The notes beneath the pieces are model-generated. The model ran no database searches. It saw only the letters and a list, made by a program, of their open reading frames with translations, and was not told the DNA's origin. Made by a program: the position numbers and the translations under genes. A DNA stretch of 64,000 bases from Eudorina sp. 2006-703-Eu-15 (Eukaryota > Chlorophyta > Chlorophyceae > Chlamydomonadales > Volvocaceae), in contig BDSI01000025.1 of assembly GCA_003117195.1 (NCBI GenBank), positions 638,898 through 702,897 on the forward strand. Direction: 5' to 3'. This document shows positions 52,288 to 60,683 of this stretch, in pieces. Numbering within the stretch: position 1 is the first letter of the stretch; every line of letters starts with the position of its first letter.

Positions 52288-52477
52288 CCCCAGTCCGCAG
52301 TCCGACCACACAGTCAAGACTCAAGCGCCCCGGATGCGGCACGGTTGTGGTGAGTCCGCCGATGGGACAGCAGCGCCCCCGACCTGGATGCGCTGCTGTC
52401 CCATCGGCGGACGCACCACGGCCGTGCCGCATCCGGGGCGCTTGAGTCTTGACTGTGTGGTCGGACTGCGGACTGGG
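52288..52477. repeat. Near-perfect 190-bp hairpin in the duplication centre
   Basis: Bases 52288-52374 pair with 52390-52477 around a loop of about 15 nt (CCCCCGACCTGGATG). Arm words include CCCAGTCCGCAGTCCGACCA and AGACTCAAGCGCCCCGGATG with their complements. Confidence 0.93.
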
Positions 52478-53299
52478 GCGTGGGACCGGTCGACTAAGGC
52501 TGGACGGCTTTCGACGCCGACGGCGTTTTGGAAAAGCCCCGATGGAGTCGCCATGTTTGCGTCGCTATGATGGATTGGGTTTCGCGGAAAAGGGGCCGGG
52601 GCGACAGCAGCATATACACGGGGAACGGCCATGTCTTGAGATTCTTCTTTGCCACTTGAGCCCTTCTTGGGCCACTCTTTAGCCCGGGTTGAGCTGTACT
52701 TCAGCATTATTGAAACCAAGAACCCAAAACTCAAGGCGGTGGCCCAACAAGTACAAAAGGACAATGACAAAGAGGCATCTTAAGGCAGACCTCAACTAGG
52801 GCCAAAGGTCAGCCCCTGAGCTCAGGAGATTATTTTGCTCGATGTGCGCGCGGACGGACGGACGCTGTGGGCCTCTTCCTTGGACAGTCAGGACCTCGTC
52901 TTGTCTCTCGTCTTGTCTAATTAACTACCCTAGTTATGCCTATACCAGACAAGGGTTAGCATCCAGTGGTGCACATTCATTTCTTACATTTGACAAGGAA
53001 ACAGCCATCATGTGGTGCCGTATCTACGGCCTCGCGCGACGCCCTCCCTCGGCCGAGTGACGCGAGCGCGCGACGGGCCCGACCGACCCCCTCCCCGACG
53101 CCAACGCCGCCCGCGACTCCAAAGAAGGATCAGGCAGAAACGAACACATCGCGCAGGCCCACTCCCAAGTCCCAACCGCACTACCTACCCTTCTCGAGGC
53201 TGCTGCCCCCAGGAAGCCAGAATCAACTGCGTCCTTTGGCCCCCGCCCCAACTGGACTTGACTGTCCAAGGAAGAGGCCCACAGCGTCCGTCCGTCCGC
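52478..53299. other. Central spacer of the inverted duplication
   Basis: Lower-G+C sequence. A second inverted pair, 52826-52895 with 53254-53321 (shared GGCCTCTTCCTTGGACAGTC and complement), runs into the right arm. A minus-strand open frame starting near 52770 (MSLSFCTCWATALSFGF) begins with a hydrophobic stretch but runs into the hairpin and resembles no known family. Confidence 0.6.
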
Positions 53300-56063
53300 G
53301 CGCACATCGATCAAAATAATCTGCTGAGCACAGCCTCCAAGCCTCCAGAAGCGCACCGCACCGCACCGCACCCCGGGCGGCACCGGTCCGCGGTACCGAG
53401 GGGCGGTCCCTGCCCTGCCACGCCGGACGCCGCCATGCTGGGCCATGTGCTGTCCACTGCGGACACGCTGCGGCGGATGGCGACCGGCGAGACGACCGCC
53501 GCGGCCGGTGGGTGGGTGGGTGCGCGTGGGTGGGTGGGTGGTTAAAAAAGGTTCAAAAGCCCAGACACACCCAGCCAGGCGGGGAGGTGGGTGGGTGCGT
53601 GCGCTGGGCCGCTGCCTGCCGGTCTTTGTGCGCGTGTGTTGCTGCCCTTTTTTGTCCCCCCGGGCTCTCCATCCATCCAGCCTTTGTTTCCCACATACAC
53701 GCGAAGGAGAGACACGCCGCTGTCTGTGGGGTCGCATCGCTTGGGACGTCCGCCCTCGGAAAGGGAAAGGGCCACCCAGCGGCCGCCCGCGAGCGGGGGA
53801 TGGCGCACGCCCCCACTAGCAGCAGCCGGGTAGCCCTCCTGGAGCTGCCAGCGCGCTGCGGATGATTGTACGGTATTCCCCCGGGATTGTCAGGTGCGCC
53901 CCGCCTCACTCTTCCTGAAGGCCTACACGCTGCAGCCCTGGACCCCGCCCACCACCTCAAACCACGTGTTCCTGCTGGGGCCGGGGGCGGGGCCGGGGGG
54001 CGGAGCGCCCAGCAGCTGGCTGGCCGACTGAGTACCGATCCGCAGCTCCGGAGGCGCTCTGGCGGCGCTTCCCGCACCTTCCCGCCTGCGTCACCCTCGC
54101 CCTCGCCCTCGCCCTCGCCCTCGCCCGGCAGTTCGCCGTCCCAAACTCGATATCCCCGGCACCCACATCCCTGCCCCCACATCCCTGCCCCCACATCCCT
54201 CCCCCACATCCCTCCCCCACCCTCCACCCTTCACCCCGAAGACGAGGAGCACAAGCTGACCGACTTCCTGACCACGTTGGTCACCTACCCGGCGCTCTAC
54301 ATCTTCGCCACCGCCGGCACCGCAGAGCCCACCCCGGGGGATGCCGCGTCGTCGGTGAGGTTCAGTGGTGTGTGGTGTGTGTGTGTGTGTGTGTGAGAGA
54401 GAAAGTGAAATACAGTAGGTACGGCAGTAGGTACGGCATATGTTATGGGCGACGGTTAGTCAGTACAACCGTTACCGATGGCTGGTGTGGAGAGGGAAGA
54501 GAAAGCTAGGGCTTGTGCGTTTGTGTGGGTGGGGGGCGGCGGGCGGGGGATGTTTGGCGAGGAAACCCCACTCAGACCAGGCAGGAGAGGCAAATACCGT
54601 ACCAGTGCATGCTTCATTTACCGAAAGCACTTGCAGCAACGAGGTAAGACGACGCAGGCAGCTCAAAACCACAACGGGCGTGTTTTGTTTAGGTGTGTTT
54701 TGGGAGGAGGTCAGTCGGGAGGGCAGTGTGGAAGCGTCAAGGGGCTAGATGACACGTTGGCGTGCTGAGATCTCCCATCTCCTCCTCCTCCTCCTCCTCC
54801 TCCAACTCCAACTCCCACAGATTGCGGAGCCTGGCGTGTCACCCCCCGGGCTGGGCAACAGCCGCCGCGGGCCGACCAAGCAGCCGGGGGCGCCAGCGGC
54901 GGCGGCGGCGGCGGCCGCGGCCCGGCGCAGCGCCGCCCTTGGAGTCGGCCTCAAGGGCGTCGGCGGAGGCACCGAGCCCAGCGTCGGCGGCGGCTTCGGC
55001 GTCGGCGGCGGCGTCGGCGGCGACGGCGGCGGGGTGGAGGAGCTGACGGGTCCCGTCATGGCGCTGGCTCCGGAACCTCGGCACCGGCTGTCCGACTTCC
55101 CCGAGGGCCGGGCCCTGGTGGTTCTGGAGCGGTGAGCGGTGGTTCTGGGCCGGTGGCAGGCGCTCCAGGGGAGGGCGGGCGGCGGGCAGCATGGCAGTAC
55201 TGTGTATAGCACGGCATAGCGCGCTACCGTACTAGGGCATTACACCGTGACCGTCCCGGAGGGGGGGGAGGCAAAAGGCAAAAGGGAAAAGGCGTGAGGG
55301 AGGGCCAGGGGCAGGTCAACGATGGTGGTAGGGAGACCCTGCACGCGGCCCTGCTCTGCCCGAAAGGCGCCCGGGAGTGGCACACATCAGCGCGCGCGCC
55401 GCCGTACTCGCCGTACTCGCCGTACAATCCCCCCGGTGGACCCCCTCTGGGTCCTTGGGTCAGTCGGGTCGTTCCCTTCCCAGACTTCCACACAAACCCC
55501 CGGGTAAGGCGCCCCGGGTATGTAGGGCTTTCCCCCTCGCCCGCCAGCTTCAATGTGGCCGAAGCATGGAACTTTCGATGGAGGCGATCCGTTCCGAATC
55601 ACCCTCGACCCATGGGTCGATCCCGTCGTCAGCGTGCGCGTGTGCTGCTACCCGACCGATTTATGGGGTTACGCACCGACGCAATTAATAATGTAACCGT
55701 TACAAGGTGGACCCGTATCCCGACCGGGTGTTCCAACGGGACCAGATAGCTCGTAGCTCGACGCATTTGCAGTTTATGACCCGTAGCGGCGCCAATTTTT
55801 CGACGGACGGGTCGTGCAGCGACCCGCCGTCGTGGAAGGAGGTGCCGGACGGTTACATCCTGGGCGGCTTCAAGACCTTGTTCATTGGTTATCCCAAGGG
55901 CGATACGTGGGTGCAGCGAGTGGCCTTTATCTTCGTGCAGAAAGAAGCACTAGACACTATCAAATGGCCACCTCCTCCACCACCCTCACCCTCTCCCCCG
56001 CTCCTCTCCTCTCGTCACCCCGTCGTCACCTCCCGGGCGAGATCCCTGGAGGGATCTCTCCAG
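53300..56063. repeat. Right arm of the inverted duplication
   Basis: Inverse of 48185-52287 minus the 1.34-kb segment. It ends at CTCCAG (56058-56063), followed by a 16-bp tandem (GAGGGATCTCTCCAGG, about 56047-56117) that starts within the arm end. Confidence 0.93.
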
Positions 56064-59000
56064 GGAGGGATCTCTCCAGGGAGGGATCTCTCCAGGGAGG
56101 GATCTCTCCAGGGAGGGATCCCCGGTGCATTCAGTTGGTTCTCCACCGGACCTTTGCTCTCCGGCACCAGCGCAGGTTGAATACATGTCTTGACCACTTT
56201 CCTGTACCCCTCCCACACCTACTGTATATCCACCCTTCCCCTTTCCCTCCCCTCCCCCCCCCACACACATTTTGTCTACCAATTTCCTACCCGCCCCCCC
56301 TACACCCGCAACCCCCCCCACCCCGGGCAGGTGGTGTCGTGAGTCAGTGTTCCTGAGCCTGACGGGGGAGCTGTGGGCCAACTCGCGGGACTACGCGCGG
56401 GGCTACATCGCGGCGGGGGTGCTGCCGCCCTGGTGGGGTGGGGGTTGGGGGGATTGGGGTTGGGGTTGGGGTTGGGGGGGTGCTGCCGCGCTGATGGGGT
56501 GGGGTGGGTGGGGGTTGGGGGATTGGGGTTGGGGTTGGGGGAGTTGGATGGGTTGGGGATGGGGGGGTTTAAGGGGGTGATTTTTCGCGATTTCTCTGTC
56601 TTTATTGACAAAAGGGGTGATTAAGGGGAGGGGGTGGATCATGGGCAGGGTTGGGTCAGTGGGGTATAGGTTAGGGCAGGTGGATGAGCAGGGTAGGGGG
56701 GCAGGGCAGGGTAGGGTAGGGGGCAGGGCAGGGAGGGTAGGGGGCAGGGCAGGGTAGGGGGGGGGCAGGGTAGGGTAGGGTAGGGGGGCAGGGCAGGGTA
56801 GGGTAGGGGGCAGGGCAGGGTAGGGTAGGGGGGCAGGGTAGGGTAGGGTAGGGGGCAGGGTAGGGGGCAGGGCAGGGCAGGGTAGGGTAGGGGCAGGGCA
56901 GGGTAGGGTAGGGGGGCAGGGTAGGGTAGGGTAGGGTAGGGGGCAGGGCAGGGCAGGGTAGGGTAGGGGGCAGGGCAGGGTAGGGTAGGGGGGCAGGGCA
57001 GGGTAGGGTAGGGTAGGGGGCAGGGTAGGGTAGGGTAGGGGGCAGGGTAGGGGGCAGGGTAGGGGGCAGGGTAGGGGGCAGGGTAGGGGCAGGGTAGGGG
57101 GCAGGGTAGGGGGCAGGGTAGGGGGCAGGGTAGGGGGCAGGGTAGGGGGCAGGGTAGGGGGCAGGGTAGGGGGCAGGGTAGGGGGCAGGGTAGGGGGCAG
57201 GGTAGGGGGCAGGGTAGGGGGCAGGGTAGGGGCAGGGTAGGGGGCAGGGTAGGGGGCAGGGTAGGGGGCAGGGTAGGGGCAGGGTAGGGGGCAGGGTAGG
57301 GGGCAGGGTAGGGGGCAGGGTAGGGGGCAGGGTAGGGGGCAGGGTAGGGGGCAGGGTAGGGGGCAGGGTAGGGGGCAGGGGCTGTGGCGACCGGACCCGC
57401 CGGGCCGCAGTCACCTCTGCCGGTGCCGCTGCCGGGGGAGGAGGCGGTCACGGAGGGGAGAGCTGCTTGGCAGTCTGCCTGATGGGGCTGGGGGGCAGGG
57501 GATGGCGGACTCGGAACGTCCGAAGGACTCGCTCCGGGACGGCTCCCCCCTTCGTCTCCTTTCCTTTCATTTCCTTGCATGTATGAATGAATGGATGAAC
57601 GTTACAGCGGACCCCAGAGGAATCAACGGTGTATATCAGTCTTGCATATTATTTCCTTGCATGTCATTTCATTTCATTTCCTTCCGCATCCCCCCACCGC
57701 ACCCCCCCGTCCCGAGCCGTCCCGAAGGCTCGCCAGCAGCTTGGGCCCCTGGCTCGAGTCCTTCGCCGACGCGGCGCCCCCCGTACCGCTGGAGGGGGTG
57801 GTGGAGACGGCGGTGCGGGAGGCCCGGGAGGGGGCCCGGGCGGAGGAGGAGAGCGTCGCGGCGGGTGGGTGGGGTGGAGGGGTGGGTGGGCAGGAGGGGT
57901 GGGTGGGTGGAGGGTGGGTGGGGTGGAGGGGTGGGTGGGCTGGAGGGGTGGGTGGGTGGGCTGGAGGGATGGGTGGGCTGGAGGGGTGGGTGGGGTGGAG
58001 GGGTGGGTGGGTGGGTGGGGTGGAGGGGGGTGTGGTTGGGTGGGTGGGGTTTGGGTGGGTGGGGTTTGGGTGGGGTGGGCGGGGCGGAGGAGGAGAATGT
58101 GGTGTGTATGAGTGTAAAAGAGGACTGAGCCGCGAGACGCGAAGGCCAGGGGTATGTGGGTTGGGGCGTGTGGGGCCTTCGTCCTCCGTCTCTCCCCCGG
58201 GGTGTAGGGGGCAGGGCAGGCAAGGAAAACAAGGTCGGACGACGAATGTCAGCTAACCACAACCTGGGGGTGGGGGGATGAAGAAGACAACCCCCTTGAG
58301 CTGCCGTGTCGACAATACACACAGCGCCCGACACTGCCACTGCCTCTACATTTACTGCCTCTACTACTACTGCCTCTCTTGCTACTGCCACTGCCCCTAC
58401 CGCTACTGCCTCTACCGCAACGCCCCCTACCGCTACGGCCCCTGCTCTGTCCCGCCACTGCGCCTGCAGGCGCGGGCCCTACTGTGGAGGGCGGCGCCGG
58501 GGCGGTGTGGGAGGGCGGCCTGCCGCTGCGGCGGCTGGCGGCTGCGGCCGCCCCCAACCTGACCCACATCAGCAGGACGCTGCAGCAGCGCTACCGACTC
58601 AGCCGGGGTCGAACCTGGCTGGAGTTCTCGCAGGTGGGTGCCGTACGGGGTGGGGGCGAGTTCTCGCAGGTACCCGGAGAAAGGGGGGAGGGGAGGGGAC
58701 GCACCCCAATCCCATATACCTCCCGACCTTTGCTCTGGCGGCAGCGTAGCCCCAATACGTCCCCCCAATGCGCCCCAATGCGCCCCAATGCGCCCCAACG
58801 CGCCCCTCCTCCCTCCTCCCCCCCTAGCCCTCCATGTCCTCGCGCGCACCGTTTCTGGGTTTGGTGTCCAGTCCGCTCAGCCCCTCTTTGCCCTCCTCTG
58901 GCAGCAGCGCAGCTTTAATCTGTCAACCAATTTCCCATACCCCCTCCCCTCCCTCCCTCCCTCCCTCCTCCTCCCCCTCCCCACCTTTGGACAGATCTTC

Positions 59001-60529
59001 CTGGGCATGTTCCGCTCCTGGCTGCGCCTGGTGGCCACCGGCTTCGCGCTGGCGGCGGTGGCGCTGCGGCTGTTGGGCACCGGCGCCACCGTGCTGAGCG
59101 GCGCGGTGGCGTTCACAGTGGTCTTCTCGATCGCGCTGTCGGTGGTTTCGGCGCTGCTGACGGTGGCGGGCACGGCCGCGGACGCCATCTCCGCGCTGCT
59201 GCGGTGAGCGGTTGGTTGGGGGTTGATTGGGTGTTGGGGGTTAGGGGGTTGGGGGTGCGGGGGTGCGGGGTGCGGGGGTGCGGGGTTGGGGGCGTGTGTA
59301 TGAAATGGGGGGGGGAGAAGGGGGGGCGAGGGGGCCGCGGGGTGGTGTGGGGACGAGAGGGGAACACCTAGAACGAAACGAAAGGGCGTGTCGGGGCGGC
59401 GTGAGGCGGGGGGCGGGGCGGGGGGTCGGGCAGTCCTGTAGGCCGGTGCCCGGTGGGCATCCTCCATGACGAACTGCTTTGTCACTGACCCTACGAGTTG
59501 GACGATTGGGGTTCCCGGAGGGGGTTAAATTGAAAATAGAAATACATCCGAAGAAACGAACGGGAGGGGGCAGGCGGGGATTGGATGGTGGCGCCTGGCA
59601 GGACTAGGTGCCTGCCAGCGAGAGGGGGACGGGCTCCGCAGCCCGCTGCAGGGGGAGGGGGGTAAGAGTCGCCTCATACGCTGCCTCCCCCTGCACCAAG
59701 GGCCTGACTGCGGACCCCGTCTGTCCGCGGCCCCCCCCCCCCGCCCCTTGACTCCTGTGCCACGCAACGGTTCCCCAATTCTTACCCGCCGCCCCTTTTC
59801 ATCTTACACCCCCACCCCTCCCTGCCCCCCCACCCCGCCTTAACCCCCGTCCTTTGTCCCCCCCTCCCCTACTGTCCTATACCCACCCCCCTTTCCCCTC
59901 CCATGTGCGCCCCCCTCACCCCCCTCAGCGGTCTGGCCAGCGCCACTGAGACGGTGTACAGCCGCAGTCGGGGCTCCTCCGTCCGCATGCAGCTGGAGGG
60001 GACATGGTGGGGGTTGGGGAGGGAGGGGGGAGGGGGAAAGGAGGGGGAGGAGGAGGGGGGAAAGGAGGGAACAGGCAGCTCAGCGAGGGACATGGCTGTC
60101 TGCTCGAGACTGGACGGAGACGCCGGGTCCAGGGGGGTTGGGGAAGGCCGGCTGCTAGACCGGGATAGGATAACCGACAGCATATCACGCTCCGGAACCA
60201 TCCGCCTCTCCCAAGTCGCCACCTGTTACGTCCCCGGCACCCCGAAGATGGCCCCCCTCCCCCCCTTTTTTTCCGCCCTCCCCCACCACAATCTGTCTAC
60301 CAGCTACCCCCACCCACCGTTGCACTGGCAGCAGCGCAGTTCGACTATGTCTACCAATTTCCTATATCCCCCCCCACCCCCCCACCCACCCACCCACCCA
60401 CCCACCCACCCACCCACCCACCCACCCACCCACCCACCCAACCCCGCGCAGGTGGGTCCCCGCGCCCTGGATGCCGCCAGCTTCGAGGAGCTGGAGGACC
60501 TCTTTCTCAGCCAGCTGTCCCCCGGCTGA
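53435..60529 (+). CDS. Unrecognised multi-exon gene, predicted membrane protein
   Basis: Family not recognised. Start ATG at 53435 in a GCCGCCATG context. Likely exons: 53435 to about 53512; from 53895 (VRPASLFLKAYTLQPW); 54242-54354 (EEHKLTDFLTTLVTYPALYI); 54821 to 55117 or 55131; 55315-55503 (RETLHAALLCPKGAREW); perhaps 55699-55970 (DGYILGGFKTLFIGYPKGDT); about 56334-56416 (ESVFLSLTGELWANSRDY); about 57730-57864; 58470-58633; 58995-59203; 59929 on; 60452-60529. The last five agree in phase. The exon 58995-59203 is strongly hydrophobic (LVATGFALAAVALRLLGTGA, FTVVFSIALSVVSALLTVAG), two or three membrane segments. The end FEELEDLFLSQLSPG precedes TGA 60527-60529. The exon from 53895 meets TGA at 54029 because of a 6-G run (53995-54000) that has 5 G in the left arm: a real frameshift or a homopolymer error. 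The 5' half is therefore tentative. Confidence 0.5.
55560..55970 (+). other. Possible beta-prism lectin-like coding segment, in both arms
   Basis: Two adjacent frames read FDGGDPFRITLDPWVDPVV then SVRVCCYPTDLWGYAPTQ, and, from 55699, VDPYPDRVFQRDQIARSS followed by SGANFSTDGSCSDPPSW and ILGGFKTLFIGYPKGDTWVQ RVAFIFVQ. The pattern GGDPF, then VVSVRV, then GGF-x-GYPKG-x-x-VQRVAFIF is reminiscent of jacalin-like lectins, but this is only a resemblance. TAATAA at about 55684-55689 separates the two frames and the gap is too short for an ordinary intron, so it may be broken or misjoined. The left arm has the same sequence inverted. Confidence 0.3.
56128..56210 (-). repeat. Dispersed element A, long copy
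   Basis: Plus-strand reading: CAGTTGGTTCTCCACCGGAC, CTTTGCTCTCCGGCACCAGC, GCAGGTTGAATACATG, then the CTGTACCC end. It keeps the extension seen at 2280-2370 and sits just outside the right arm of the inverted duplication. A fragment (TTGTCTACCAATTTCC) follows at about 56269-56290. Confidence 0.8.
56579..56620 (+). repeat. Dispersed element B
   Basis: TTTTTCGCGATTTCTCTG then TCTTTATTGACAAAAGGGG. It matches the copy at 20786-20815 read on the opposite strand. It lies in an intron of the unrecognised gene. Confidence 0.75.
56650..57378. repeat. GTAGGGGGCAGG minisatellite
   Basis: About 730 bp of 10-13-bp units (GGTAGGGGGCAG, with GGCAGGGTAGGG compounds), becoming very regular from about 57030. 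It lies in an intron of the unrecognised gene. Immediately before it, 56440-56560 is GGGGTTGGGGTT-like. Confidence 0.95.
57583..57640 (+). repeat. Dispersed element E
   Basis: AATGAATGGATGAACGTTAC then AGCGGACCCCAGAGG. The same layout (ATGAATGA run, GAACGTTACAGCGGACCCC) recurs at about 61684-61745. The CAGCGGACCCC word is shared with the 52-bp insertion at 39031-39082. Confidence 0.75.
57865..58085. repeat. GGGTGGGGTGGAG tandem at a 5' splice site
   Basis: G-rich units that begin exactly at the donor GTGGGT after the exon ending at 57864. Confidence 0.85.
58890..58945 (-). repeat. Dispersed element A
   Basis: TCTGGCAGCAGCGCAGCTTT then CTGTCAACCAATTTCCCATA, in the intron 58634-58994. A degenerate copy starting with CTTTGCTCTGGCGGCAGCG lies at about 58729-58757 in the same intron. 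Confidence 0.8.
60315..60372 (-). repeat. Dispersed element A
   Basis: CACTGGCAGCAGCGCAGTTC, GACTATGTCTACCAATTTCC, then TATATCCC, directly before a (CCCA)n tract leading to the exon at 60452. Confidence 0.85.
60375..60440. repeat. (CCCA)n tract before an exon
   Basis: About 15 CCCA units forming the 3' end of the intron before the exon at 60452. Confidence 0.9.
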
Positions 60530-60683
60530 GGCTCAGGTGGGCGGCAGGGAGGAGTCACGGGGGGGGGAGGGCAGGGGGATTCCGGAGGGGGCAGGGGATG
60601 GGGGGCAGGGGGGGAGGGGAAAGGGCCCGACCTGGCTGACAGGCAGGGCCGGCTGCCTCCACCGCTGTGCCATATTGTCGTAC

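Noticed and set aside
52321..52770. Minus-strand frame with a hydrophobic start
   Set aside because: It runs through the hairpin and resembles no family; kept only as a note on the central spacer.
48185..56063. Terminal-inverted-repeat transposon
   Set aside because: No transposase, no visible target-site duplication, and the arms contain exons of the adjoining gene.
56639..57580. Proline/leucine-rich open frames on the minus strand
   Set aside because: Translation of the GTAGGGGGCAGG minisatellite.
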